Source: Ottelia alismoides (taxonomy: Eukaryota; Streptophyta; Magnoliopsida; Alismatales; Hydrocharitaceae). Taken from it: 64,000 bases of DNA. Both the position numbers and the translations under genes were made by a program. Shown here piece after piece: positions 47,337-59,089 of the stretch. Below the pieces are notes generated by a model. The model was not told where the DNA came from. It made no database searches and saw nothing but the letters and a program-made list of their open reading frames with translations. Positions within the stretch are counted from its first letter, which is position 1, and the number at the start of each line of letters is the position of its first letter. The stretch covers positions 310,001 through 374,000 of the forward strand of contig JAZKJV010006037.1 in the NCBI GenBank assembly GCA_037367405.1, read 5' to 3'.

Positions 47337-49837
47337 TGTTGGACATGCGAGCCCACGACGAGCCATTATGCAATAAATGTTGATGCGAATATCATTCTCT
47401 GATCTGAAATGAATAACTAATTTGCATAATAGGTCCCTTAGTACAATTAGGGTTATGTACCATGGCCATCTTAATGATCATATAACCGTTGATTTAGTTA
47501 TTGAATCATAGAGGCTGATGCTTGGATGAATATCTAAGGAGTTAGATAGAGGACTCATCAAGCATCATCAAATGATTGTTAAGTGATGATCTCCAGCCTG
47601 AGTAGGAGATGGCAATCCTTTCTCATTTGGCTGATATCTGACCGACCTCTTGATGCAGGTCCTCTGCATGGGAATAGTGATTCGGAGGTGTCAGATTAGT
47701 TGAGTCAAAGGTTGACTTAACGAGATCGAGACAACAAAAGACCTATGTTGAATACTATTACAACATAGGCATGCATCCTCTGACCAGAGACAGATGTGTT
47801 ACTATATGTCTAAGTATGTACATTTGGCAGACCAAAAGGTTGATGACCTAACCAAGGTCTATACACCGACGAGCTGGTGTGCATGTAAGGATATATGAGT
47901 AATACGATCTCTCAAAGGGGTCTAACAGGTTCACTTGTGAACCAGAAGACATGAGCTCACTCATGAGGTATTGGGCTTGATCAAATTCCATGCATGGTCG
48001 TCATGCTTTGGAAGCATGACAAGAATCTGAAGGTATGCTATTGCTTTGAGAAAGCATATGATCAATACCAATTCCCAATGATCAAGATTGAGAAACTTGA
48101 TGATTAAACCCTAAAGAAAACAGTATAAAATTAATCTATATCTTCGGGTTTCATCATAGGTCTTCCAGTATGCAGCATGTACAGGTGTTGGGAATACGTG
48201 AGGGTGATATAATCATAAACGATTGTATAACCATGATGCCTCCATTCCGAGGGAGTGATGAAACAGGTTTGGATTTTAGTGACTCCTCTCAGTAGAGAAG
48301 TGACCTAATCTTAGTCCATGTATTGGACATTGATATGAATGATATTCAGATGCAATGAGAAGATTAGGTCTACAGCCTTGATTCAATGAGGCATCTGTGG
48401 GAGGTCCACGAGATCTGGATTTGAGATGTGATCTCAATATCCAAGTCACTATACGTGGAACAATACAATCGCCCTGTCCTTATCTCCAAGTATATGCGGA
48501 GAAAGCGCATTATTCTTGAAAAGGTTCAAGAATGATTTCATAGTTAAATTATATCTAAGCATTGAGAAATTGATAATTAAATGTGATTTAATTATCTTAA
48601 TACATGTGGATAATTGTCCAATATAATTAAATGTGATTTTATTATTGTGGATAAGAATAATGTGGATAGCAATATCCAATTATTCATAATATATTATAAA
48701 TGTGATTTATAATGTATTAGAGAGATCTTATTATGATTTATATTTGTTAATTAATTATTGGCGTGAATTGGATTCACATTGTATAATTAATTGAAAATGT
48801 AAATTATTTTTAGTTTTGGGTTGTGAATGTGATTCACAATTTTCAATGGCAAGATTGCAATATTCTCAAAATTAATTATGAATTATTTTTGTAGAATAAA
48901 TCACAACAAAAGTTGTTGGAAAATATGGGAGATTTTCATGGAGATCTGCAATCTCATGAGATTGCATGAGATTGCCTCCACAATGGGATCATGGTGGACG
49001 GCTACCAAGTCCCACATGGAAATTGGTAGCCGTCCTACCTATTCCATGTGGAGATGCAATCTCCATGCTAACCTCCATATTTGATTGATTTGATTTAGGA
49101 TTGAACTGTATTTGATTAATCAAATATATTTAATCTAAATTACATTATTAGTTGTTGGTTTTTTACCGACAACAATCTTGACCATTGGATTAAACACAAA
49201 TCAATCTCATCCATTGATTTGGTGTGTCTTATGGATTGTGATCCATGGACTCCCAAAACCCTATAAATAGAGAGGCACCCCTTGCTCTCTAAGGTTATGC
49301 TATTGAGATACAACTCTCTCTCTCTCTCCTTCCACACGTCAACCCTCTTCTCTCCTCCATTGGTGGTTGTCCGCCAAACCCTAGAGGAGAGGCTTCGTTG
49401 TTGCTTCGCCGCCGCGCCATCGCCTCGACATTCCTCGGTTCTCCATCTTCTTTGGAGTGCTTCGCTCACGAAGAAGGTGTTTGGTCTCGTGCGACGAGAT
49501 CAGGAGTTCACCGTGCTTGGATCAACTTCTTGGATTGTGAGGATCACGCGACTCATCCCCGCGCTCGCAAGCGTCTTCTCCGACGATCAGACTTAAGACA
49601 GAAGGTCTCTTTTTGTAGAGACTCGATCAACCATGCTATAAGAGGTATTCCTTTATACTTGATGTAGTTTTAGATGAAACGATCCGAGAATCGTTCTTGG
49701 ATCATGTGGTTTCATCACATGAAATTTTTTTTAAATTTCGCTGCATAGAACGACTAGTACGACTAATCGTTCTTCATCATATTCGATACGATGCTCACGC
49801 TTCCGTGATGCGCTTGAGGATTATCCCATTTCCTTCA
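47337..49837 (+). repeat. 3' LTR of element A
   Basis: Collinear with 39553-42023, TGTTGGACATGCGAGCCCAC to TTTCCTTCA. TATA box at 49262-49269. Confidence 0.92.
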
Positions 49838-52032
49838 CTAATCGCTCACTAGCGCCCCGCTCAGGGCCGATGGATCGATAGATCCAATGGTTGAGACTTT
49901 GTCATCTACCTCTGGAGAGCCCTCGCCCACGTCACCCCACCTCGCAAAACCACTTCCCCGTTCCTTTTTTCTCCGTGTCCTCGTCCACCATCTCCACTCC
50001 CTAACACCTCCACGACATAGACCGATCATCCATTCTTCTCGCAGGCATCCACTCATCTCACGAATCCTTCCAGTTCGTTCCCTATTCCCCGTCCAACCAA
50101 CATCATCAACCACCCGAAACTGCCAAGCTCCCACTTTAAATTCGTCGCATCCGCCCCATTTCAACCTCGTCCACCTTTATGAGGGGTGAGGCCCAGCCCT
50201 CCTCTACATTATAGTGACAGGGGGAAGTGCTAGGATCGAGCGATGACAACCATCACCCACGGTGAGACCCTCCGCCTTTCATGGCTGCATTGTGGCGGCT
50301 CCGCCCCGCTCAAGCTGCGAGGATCTACCACCCACGACGTGTGAAGACCCTGAGCTTCTCCAAGAAGCTCAAGCCCAGGCTCCGCTCCGCTACATTCTCA
50401 GGTAAGCTTCCTCCGTTCTCCTTGCATTTTCTTCGATCTTCTTGTAATTAATTAGGTCTTCCCCGTAATTATCATCATCCATTGATCACCGCCCGAGTTT
50501 CATCTCTCCACTTCCATTTTCACGCAACCTTTAGATAGCCTTTTCTTCCCTCCGTGACCTCTACCATTTCAACCCAACTCTTCTCCGAGCTCGCAAGAGA
50601 AGAGGACCAAGCCTCCGTCCTCTTTGCTCCATTAGGCTTTCGCTTCATTCAACATGCCTTGTCTACCGTTGATTCGGCTATCGCGCTAACTATTGCAGGT
50701 GTCACAATGGCTCAATGGTCGGAGTCTCATCAGAGCGGAAATCGCTAGCTCAGCCTCCGGCGTACAGGTTTCGCTCCTCGCCTCCAGGTTCTCCAACATC
50801 TCCCTTGGACTTCAAAGATGATGCCCGACCATCCAGATGCCTCCATGGACTTCTAACATGATTGCTAGAAGGGGGCAGAGCCAGGGGAGTGTCGCTGGAG
50901 CACTGCTAACTCCGCTGTAGGAGGCGGAGGATTCAATGAAATGGGCGTACAGATACCGTCAGATGTCGAAGATCTGACGACCAATATTAAGCCACGTCGA
51001 GCCAACAACGATTCTTCAGCTACCATTTGATCTTCTTTGATCAAACGGTCCACAGCGACCCACGTGTCTCTTCCGAGCCAAAGTACCCAAAGCGACTCCG
51101 AGCCTGCGCCCGAGCCACCGTCGAAGCACCAGAGCCTCTCGAGTCTCGCACGAACCTGGTCCGAGGCTGAACCGATGCTCGAGTCTCGCTCTGCACATGC
51201 TACTCACGTGCGTCTGGAGAAATTTGCATGGAGTTCCCGCCGACATCTCAATATTGCATCCAGGTCTTGATCTCACGTGCATGGGTATTTTGCACTCATA
51301 CCCTCACGGGTTTTAATAATTACAAAAATACCCCCATATGTGTGGGTAAATTATGGAAGGCCCCGTATTTATTTTATTTGCATTTTAGTCCTCCTAGGGA
51401 CCTGTTTGCTATTTATCTTTTATGTTTTTTTTGCATTTATGCCCCTGACTTCATTTATGAATATCTTGAGCATCGTATCTCCGTTTCAGTTGATTTTCAC
51501 CTCGTTTTGAAGCTCGTTTCATTGTCTTATTGATGGCATGCTTAGATTTCAAATTTGACACTATGAATTTTGATATATTATTTTAATAACTAAGTGTATT
51601 TATTGTAATGATTCGCATGCCTTATTTTTACATCAATGAGAATAGCTTCATGAATTGAACCTGATTTGACTCATGACTAAATGGCTTAATCCTTTTGATA
51701 ATTAGAGCATATTCACATTGCATTTCTTTGCATGTTAAAAAATATAAAAAAATGCATTGTTCATATTTATGCATATTGTCTACCTTCATGCATTTATTGG
51801 CCTACAATTCTTTAATCTAACATTTAATTCAAATAGTTTTAGTCTAAATGAGACTAAAGAGGCTCATGTCCTTGAGTTTGACCTTGGGCTTGCCCAAGTA
51901 AAAATAAATCGACCGCTTTGACCTTTCATCGATACATTGTTTAGAAGCGGTTTTTGACATACTCTATTTTACCCGACTACAATAAACACTGCTAATTATG
52001 CATAATTAGAAGGGTGAAATTAGGGTTCGTCA
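49838..52032 (+). repeat. LTR 2 of complex E, right part
   Basis: Resumes at CTAATCGCTCACTAGCGCCC, collinear with 33547-35754, and ends GGGTTCGTCA at 52032. Contains the second copy of the exon-like ORF (50281-50401, then GTAAGC). Confidence 0.9.
50281..50401 (+). other. Exon-like ORF with splice donor in E LTR 2
   Basis: Counterpart of 33989-34109: same 121-nt length, in-frame TGA upstream, the core KTLSFSKKLKPRL, and donor GTAAGC at 50402. Differences between the copies are mostly amino-acid changing, as expected for sequence not under protein constraint since the two LTRs separated. Confidence 0.45.
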
Positions 52033-53214
52033 TATCTCACACCATCATCGTATCATCATCACATCGTTACTCATCATTGTTTTGTCTCCTCCGTTCTACT
52101 CAGCACATCACTCCACACTATTGTTACATTTCCTCTGCTCCGTCATGTGCCACCATCCCATATCTGTAGCACTGTCGAGCACCTGATACTGCACCCATCA
52201 GAAAAAACGAGAGGTGAGGTTGTGACATCCTGCACCCCTACGACCTATTCTTTCGAGGGAGACAAGACCTTCAGTCATGTTCTCAACCACCTCTTAATTT
52301 TGTGTATACATACACCCAATAATAATAACAAGTACATATAATCACTACTCGAAAGATAAAGAAGACATGACCATATTATATCAATGTTCACAATATTTTT
52401 ATTTATGTGTATAGTTTCGCGATCCTTTGATCAAATGCTAAATCAAGCCACGTCAAGTCTACAATGTTAAAGAAAGTAAATAGGATAGCAACTTTAAAGT
52501 CTTGTCCTTCATTTATTGATGTGCTCTCTCTTGCATACCAAGTCAATTTCTGTACTGACGAGTAGATATCTTGGTAAGAATCACAAATTCTTTAGCAAGG
52601 CATGCATACCACTCAAAAAGTATGTGAGTAGAGTGAACGACTAATAAAGTAAACGAGAAGTAATAATCATGTTCAACACTATTAATTTGATTTAAGCTTT
52701 TACTTGCAATATATGTGATTTGTTCTCAACATATATATTCTCAATGAGATGCTCATATTTCAAATCAGGGTTGAGATGCTCATATCTCAAAAAAATCCAT
52801 ATTGCGTGATTTAGTATTTATCCCAGGATTTAGACGTGGGTTATGAAAATTGGTGGCCTGAACCCCTTTTATGAGATTTTTTGATGGCCATCGGTGACTT
52901 AACCCATCTTTTTTCTTCCTCCCAGCATCCCCTACCTCCATAATCATCATCCTTGGCCATTAGAGACTCATTGGAGACCATCGAAGGATATTGTTCTCGA
53001 CATTCTCGTTAGGAGAGCGTAGGATACAAAAATATCTTCTTGTTTTGTGGTTAACGGTAAGATCTTCTCTATAGATCGTATCTTTAGAATGGAGTCTTGA
53101 TGTTCTTAGCCTTCTCTCTCCAAATCACGATCTATGTTATTTAAAAGCACTACTACTTCTCGGATCGACGAGGAGAAGCATAGATCGTGGAAAAACTTCA
53201 TTGTAGACCTAATG
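52033..53214. other. Spacer, no gene recognised
   Basis: Low-complexity start (CATCATC repeats), then AT-rich DNA with short ORFs only. A small local repeat of 'GAGATGCTCATAT' lies at about 52746-52783. The part beyond about 52950 may belong to the decayed gypsy region H. Confidence 0.5.
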
Positions 53215-54266
53215 TAATGCTTTGCGTTCCACGACAACTCTCCATATTCTTGTTTCTTTTACTCCATTACTATCATTTCATATCCTCATAGATGATGCCA
53301 CATCATCCGCTCAGTCACTAGCACACTCATACTCCAATGCTTGCTGACGCAGCTTTGCCAACTTCAACCAAGTGCCACAAACAATTGGTCTTATGCCAAA
53401 TGGAACCCAATGCATTCGATCCTTCGTGCAGTACCCGTCCTTAGACATCCTCATACTAAGGGGAAGTTCTTCAAAACTCCACTATCGTGGCCTCCAGACC
53501 ACTCTCATACGTGCATCATCGGGCATGCTCGCCCATGCTCATACTCAATAGCTGCAATGCTCCATGCCTCCTAGTTGCAATGCTCCATGTCTCCTAGGAT
53601 TGGCATGCACCAATATGGGAACCCTACTCCTATGTGTGTATGCTTGTGTGATTGCACCTCGTTGTTCCACAATGCCTCTAATTCTACATTAGTGTATCGG
53701 TATAACGCTTGTATATGTATCGATGTGTTCATCCACTTTCATGTCTTGCATTGTTGTATGTACTCGTTGTGCATGCTCTGCCACAAGCTTCACAACATAC
53801 TACCTCTAAGCTTGTTTCATCCAGTGATGTTATCCACTGCCATGTATGGTTGAGGACTATGTGTCCCCAAGACTCCAACGAACAACATCCGAGCTAACCA
53901 CTAATGTAAACTCCTCCAGAAGTATTGCCACATCACTTGTGTATATGCATCCTCCATCGTGTATGCACGACACATGTGCATTCTTGGTCAAGGAAGTTAG
54001 GAGTGCGATACCCCCCCTCAATATTTACTTGCCATCGATTGAGCATCCATTCTTTAACTGGCATCCCCTCATGACCCTCCTTTCATTGTGCATCTTAATG
54101 CATCTCAACGAGAATGATAGTGCAAGCAATCACTAAATCCTTTCTCATATCGGTTCTACTCGCAAACTACAGTGTACTCCATCTGCTTGGCCTTCGTTGT
54201 AGAAGTTAAGGTTCCTCATCAGCTCCCATTCTCGGTGTATCCTTCCTGTCTTTATTCCATTGATGG

Positions 54267-54782
54267 TCTGTGCGTAGGGATGCAAACATAGGGATACAGA
54301 TACGGATATAGGTATTACCATATCCTTATCCGTTTTTTCATACGAATACGGATGCAGATACAGATATTGATGGATATTAAAACTATCTTATCATATTCTT
54401 AAAAAACAAATACATATGTAAAACCGATACTGACAGTATATGGGTAATGTTAAAAATACTCTATAGAATCAACTCAAATATATACACATTGGATAAATAC
54501 ATGATATAAATTTACTAAATGTGTTTGTATCATGAAAATTATACCAATATGGTAAAAGAAGATATAGAATTATGTTATACATGGTTAAAAATAAATCTAT
54601 AACTACAGTTATATACGAAAACAGATATACATATACTGATACAGATGTTTACGGATATTAAAACTATATCCATATTCGTATCCAATTTAAAACGGATACG
54701 GATGTCAAAATTTGTATAAAATGGATACGGTGACGGATCAGATATGGATATATCTGTAACTGTTTGCATCCCTATATGTGCA
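54267..54782. mobile_element. hAT-like MITE (500 bp)
   Basis: The element at 54275-54774 has perfect 14-bp inverted ends TAGGGATGCAAACA/TGTTTGCATCCCTA. Flanking 8-mers TCTGTGCG (54267-54274) and TATGTGCA (54775-54782) agree at six of eight positions, fitting the 8-bp duplication of hAT elements. The interior is built of GATACGGATAT-like units in both orientations and has no coding capacity. Confidence 0.8.
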
Positions 54783-55254
54783 GCTCTAGGGATACATGTG
54801 AAGAACTCACCTCCATGCTCGCTCGTTATCGATCTCCATCGCTCTCCTTAGGCGTCCATGTATCTCGAGAGATGAACACCTCTTGCGCTATGAGCGTCTT
54901 CACTATCTTGATCCACACACGATCATTAGTGAGGTGGTTCATCACCACCCCACTGACATGGACATCTATCGCATTGTCCTTGTTGTTGCATTTCTCTCCA
55001 GGACCCTTCGTCGTCTTCTCATGCAAAAATGTTCCCCTATCCACAACTTCTGGTGTGCAACTCCTTTGCACATGCTAGTGCTCCACACACACCTTAGATA
55101 CACTATCTCAATCGAGCCTTGACTCTTCAAATGCTGGTGAATCTCTCTACATACATGCTTGTCATGGCAGAGTTCCCTCCCTCCATCGAGTTCGTAGCTC
55201 CACTGTGAAGTGGTGTAAGACATACATTCTGAATATCCCCTACTGCTCTCAGTT

Positions 55255-55557
55255 TTATCTCACATTATTATCCTTCCATTCGTTCATATGAATGGAGCTG
55301 AGTTTCTCTTTCTTTGGGAAATCTCGGCCCCGATGTGATCGGTCGCAAATGAAGCATCCATTGCTCTTGGGTTGCTCCTTTTTTATGGAGTACTCTTTTT
55401 CACTTTGTTGATGGCTCATAGACAACAACACCTTTCCCTTTCTCTTCGACCTTGCCTCCAGCTTACTGGTGAACTCCTTCTCTTCGTCATGGAATGGTTG
55501 GGCACCATAGTCGACAAACGAGTGTGCCACAACAATTCTTGAATTCACATCCTTCAC
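55255..55557 (-). pseudogene. Ty3/gypsy gag zinc-knuckle fragment (H)
   Basis: 100 codons; residues 68-80 read CFICDRSHRGRDF, a zinc knuckle of the CX2CX3HX4C form in which the last Cys is replaced by Phe, followed by PKKEKLSSI. A Lys/Arg/Ser-rich segment precedes it. This is the C-terminus of a plant gypsy gag. No protease follows in frame. Confidence 0.7.
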
Positions 55558-55568
55558 TATCTACCTTC

Positions 55569-55814
55569 TTAATTCAACCTGAGACCAACTCTACAACCCG
55601 ACCATGAAGTTGAACACCTTGTCTTCCTCGGACATGCCCTGATGTCCAGCACCAAAGATGTAAACTTCTTCGCGTACCCATGGGCATCTGTCTGCTTCAG
55701 GCACCAAAGGGCCGCTGTGCAACCTACGAAGTGTTTTTTGTCAGAAAGTCTTGATTTAGTTCCACAACAACCCTTCATGTTCCATGGCAACTCTTCATTT
55801 TTGTGTCCCTTCAA
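55569..55814 (-). pseudogene. Ty3/gypsy gag capsid fragment (H)
   Basis: 81 codons including HGYAKKFTSLVLDIRACP, matching the conserved Y(V/A)KxFxSLxLDI block of plant gypsy gag. The continuation is out of frame after RKTR. It lies just upstream, in minus-strand order, of the zinc-knuckle fragment, as expected for gag. Confidence 0.65.
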
Positions 55815-55949
55815 CTCCCTTGATATCCTTTCATCTTCTCGTGGGTGATGTCACATCACCCAACCTATCATCATCGTGCTCATGCTTAAACGCCTGCTGA
55901 CACAACTTTTCCAAATTCCACCTAGTTCCTGAACATTTTGTCTTATGCT

Positions 55950-56235
55950 TGTTGAAGTATGTAATAGAAGATCTCTCCAAGATCCAACTACCCTCACTCA
56001 TGTTTAGTCTCATATCATTTATAAGTGGGACTCCGATCTGTCTGCGGGGTGGTATAAGGAGACCCACTCCCCTAGCATTCATAGGGAGAATTCAATATAC
56101 ATATACGATCCTTGAGAGGTCGTCTCATGTGGTTTCATCATGCTCTTATGGAGTATGGTTTCACGTAAAATCTCGATGTTCTTCCATGCTTATATTCTTA
56201 TTTCTGATATGCTTCCGCATTCATCGTTTTCAACA
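55950..56235 (+). repeat. 5' LTR of element G
   Basis: TGTTGAAGTATG to TTTTCAACA; collinear with 57951-58251 (shared CTCATGTTTAGTC-CA, TTTCACGTAAAATCTCGA-type segments). Confidence 0.87.
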
Positions 56236-57940
56236 TAGTATCATAATAGTCAATTCTAGGGTATATTTCGAAGTTTTTTATGCCATATTAGAGCAGATGA
56301 TTATAACATTTATTCTTTAAGTTATTTTTGTTATTTATTCGAGCTCTAGCATTGCAATTACCCGTGCATTGTTTTATTTTCACTAGCAACTATGAAGATC
56401 AAGTTGCAGTAGTTCAAAATTTATCCTCAGAGATGGTGCTACAGAATTTTCTTTTGAGAATCGTAAAGTTCAAGAAAAGGTTAGGGTTCTAGAACCCTAA
56501 TATGGGGCAACCTCACACGCAACTCTAGGCCATGAATTCAAATCCGGAGAAGAAGATGAGCGGGTCTACTCTTGTGATGAGATCCTCCACGACGGGCGAT
56601 GCACCAACCTCCATGCCACCATCACCAGAAGCACCATCACCACGATCAGATATGCACCCATCTCCGAGCCACCATCTAGATCTAAAGAAAAGATAAGTGG
56701 GTCATGAGAATCGACATCCTCCAGTCTTCCTCCATCTCTGGCGAATCAATACTTCTCAAACAACACCCTCATCCGACCCTCACCATCTCCATACATCCTC
56801 CATGCAAGCCCACAGGCAGTGGGGGATGCCATCTCCCCATGTGACGATGGAACATCTAAAGCCCTCCAAGTGACGCCCTTCGGTGATCCCAGATAGCTCC
56901 AGACGCAAGGCGATGGTGGTGCCGGTGTAATGTGTTTCTTCGAGGAACCCTAATCAGAAGGGATAATGCCCCTTTTTTATTTGAAGGGCATGATACCCTT
57001 CATTCAAAGGGAGTGGGGCACTATGCAATTATTTTAAAAAAAGTAATAAGGTGGCGTGATTCTGAAAGTGTAGAAAAAAGAAGAAAAGATGGTCCAAAAA
57101 AGGACTGACTGCGAAAAAATGAGGCCCGTTGAAAAAAGTCAAAAAATAGCCAAGGAACAAAAAGAAGAGACAACTACAAAAAAGAAGAAGGATGATTTTT
57201 ACAAAAAAAGGAAGCACAAAATACCAAAAAAACACCAAAAAAAAAGAAAAAAGATGCATGTTATATTTCTCCTGATTTGAGATCTATGATCTTCATTTCG
57301 ATAAGTATGGGATAAAGAGGAAGCAGGAGAGGGTACATTCTCCTATTTGAGACGTATCAACATGAAATCTGTCGCGTCCATCATAATCTACTTATGTCTC
57401 CTCAAGAAAAGATCTCCAGGGTCCCTATGTAGGCGAACTAACTCCATGTCCCCATGAGAAAAAAAGGGAGAGGCTATTCTCAGGGTTCACGTATAGGAAA
57501 GGCTAACTCTCGAGATCTGCATAGGGGATGACCACTCTGCATCAGGTACTTATTCTTGACATCAACTACTCCAGATGGAATTCTCTACTTGAGATCATCT
57601 CATACTTCTACTGCCCATCCACAACTTGAGAAAAACCGACACTTCATGCTACTACTGCATATCGATTGTCTTCACCAAGCATAGAGTTCTTCTATATATT
57701 CTATTGTGCGACTTCTCTCTACGTTGGATTTCTTCTAGCAACCTACTCTAGGCATGACCTAGTAGCCGCATCAACTCTACTACACACATGATCTAATCAT
57801 CGTAGACTCGTCCTCTTGCAAGGTCTTCCATCAACAACGACTATTCCTAGCGAGTTTCCTCCCATCTCTCCCAGATATATCAAGTGAAGATGTGTTGTAC
57901 ATTTTCTCTTGTTGCAAATTGCATCTTTATTAGCTCCAGC
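56236..57940 (+). other. Interior of element G, non-coding
   Basis: A central 56470-56970 block is more GC-rich and reads like gene-type sequence (many CCACCATC runs), possibly captured host DNA. A purine-rich block at 57060-57260 gives a Lys-rich nonsense ORF. No gag-pol motif. Confidence 0.55.
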
Positions 57941-58251
57941 TTGAGGGGGATCATTGGAATATCTAATGTAAGGGTAATTGGACCTCTCTAAAATAAAATT
58001 AACTCCACTCATGTTTAGTCCCACATCATCTATAAGTCAGACTTCGGTCTGTATGTGAGGATATATAAAGAGCACCGCACCCCAAGTAATCATTGAGAAA
58101 TTCAACATAGAATATCCGACCCTTTGAGGTCTTCTCTCATAGTTTCATATTGCTTCTCACAGAGTAGGGTTCCACGTAAAATCTCGAGCATTATATTTCT
58201 TTATTTATTGTTCTGATTGCATATTTTGCTCCCGCATTATATTTTTCAACA
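57941..58251 (+). repeat. Polypurine tract and 3' LTR of element G
   Basis: TTGAGGGGGA (57941-57950), then an LTR ending TTTTTCAACA at 58251. The first bases (TCATTGGAAT) differ from the TG expected, so the start is approximate. A TATATAAA at 58062-58069 is a likely TATA box. Confidence 0.8.
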
Positions 58252-58808
58252 ATGCTAAAGGGAATCCCTAGCTTCTGAGACTTCGTGCAGTGCCTATACT
58301 TAACTATATGCAGACTAAGGGGAAGTCCTCAAGAAAATAGCTATTGTGGCATGCGGACCACTCTCATCGTACATCACCGAGCATGCTCTCCCATGCTCGT
58401 ACGCAACAGCTGCAACACTCCATTTCTCCTTGGATCCCCATGCACCAATACGAACACATGAAACATGTACGCATACACATGTGTACATCACACCTCATTG
58501 TTCTATAATGCCTCTGATGCTCCACTACGCGCTCCTTCGCTATGCCTGCAACTGCTGTCATGTTTGCCACTGTTGTTTTTTGTACTATTTGTCTTGCTCT
58601 GCTACAAGCTTCATGACACTCTGCCTCCACGATCGTGTTATTCTGCGATGTTCCGTTGCCACATACGATTGATAGAGACGATTTCCCATGTTCCTGTGGA
58701 TAACATCTGAGCTTACTACTCATGCAAATTCCTCCTAAAGTATTACCACATGGCTAATGTTTGTGCATCCGCCGGCGTGTATGCACATCCATTCTCGATC
58801 ACAGAATC

Positions 58809-59089
58809 TGGGGTTTGACAGATGGCGCATAAGAATATATATATATATATGCCATGATAGGCGAGAATGTGGATGTCACATGGGAATCACATTGGATTTG
58901 AGTGGGGTTTTGATACCCTTTGGTATGGAACTATGTCTTTTAATTTTTACTAGGACATATATTCGAGTATCTTAACTCAAGTATGACATCAGTCAGTCAC
59001 TGGAATAAGCATACACATGTATAAAAATATTCAGTAGTTATGATTACAAAAGTTGCACTGTAGAGTGATGTAGACAGAGGGAGGTTGTG
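58809..59089. other. Junction zone between H and the mitochondrial-like tract
   Basis: AT-rich, with a short (AT)n at about 58832-58849 and no recognisable gene. Sequence texture changes somewhere around 59060-59100. Confidence 0.4.

Larger units (their letters stand above)
39553..49837 (+). mobile_element. Element A: long-LTR Ty1/copia element, complete, plus strand
   Basis: LTRs at 39553-42023 (2,471 bp) and 47337-49837 (2,501 bp) flank 5.31 kb of internal DNA. PBS TAGTATCAGAGCC and purine tract AGTGGGAGAT are in place. The target is the second E LTR; the empty site in LTR 1 reads CTAAC, and the flanks here read CTACC (left) and CTAAT (right), a target duplication with one change on each side. 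Same family as B and C. The integrase and RT remnants are copia-like and riddled with stops. Confidence 0.9.
31940..52032 (+). mobile_element. Complex E: Tat/Athila-like Ty3/gypsy element(s) without gag-pol
   Basis: Order: internal 3' region (31940-32852), purine tract, LTR 1 (32853-35754), PBS (35757-35774), internal DNA (35755-38847), purine tract, LTR 2 (38848-39552 and 49838-52032, split by element A). LTR ends are TG(A/T)TGAA-CC and GGGTTCGTCA. The PBS and the AAGTATAGGGGG purine tract after a small hairpin are of the Tat/Athila kind. Internal DNA is only ~3.1 kb and shows no gag, protease, RT or integrase motif, so this is a non-autonomous derivative. LTR 1 has internal sequence on both sides, as in a tandem array made by recombination. 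Confidence 0.8.
55945..58256 (+). mobile_element. Element G: non-autonomous LTR retrotransposon (2.3 kb)
   Basis: The element at 55950-58251 has LTRs 55950-56235 (286 bp) and 57951-58251 (301 bp). A perfect target duplication ATGCT lies at 55945-55949 and 58252-58256. A PBS-like TAGTATCATAA follows the 5' LTR, and TTGAGGGGGA precedes the 3' LTR. The ~1.7-kb interior encodes no recognisable retrotransposon protein, so G must have been mobilised in trans. The initiator Met-type PBS suggests a copia partner (inference). Confidence 0.85.
53215..58808 (-). pseudogene. Region H: decayed, partly duplicated Ty3/gypsy gag DNA
   Basis: The segment 53215-53995 matches 55755-55949 plus 58257-58808 in the same orientation (shared TTCGTGCAGT, CTAAGGGGAAGT, CCACTCTCAT, GTGTATGCAC). 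Between the copies are gag remnants on the minus strand. H is interrupted by a hAT-like MITE and by element G. I could not define its LTRs. Confidence 0.55.

Noticed and set aside
53341..54136. Cys/His-rich plus-strand ORFs
   Set aside because: No regular zinc-finger spacing, and the duplicated copy at 58346-58710 does not keep the frame; the gag signal is on the minus strand.
57029..57280. Phe/Lys-rich ORFs in element G
   Set aside because: They come from a purine-rich low-complexity block and have no protein similarity I recognise.
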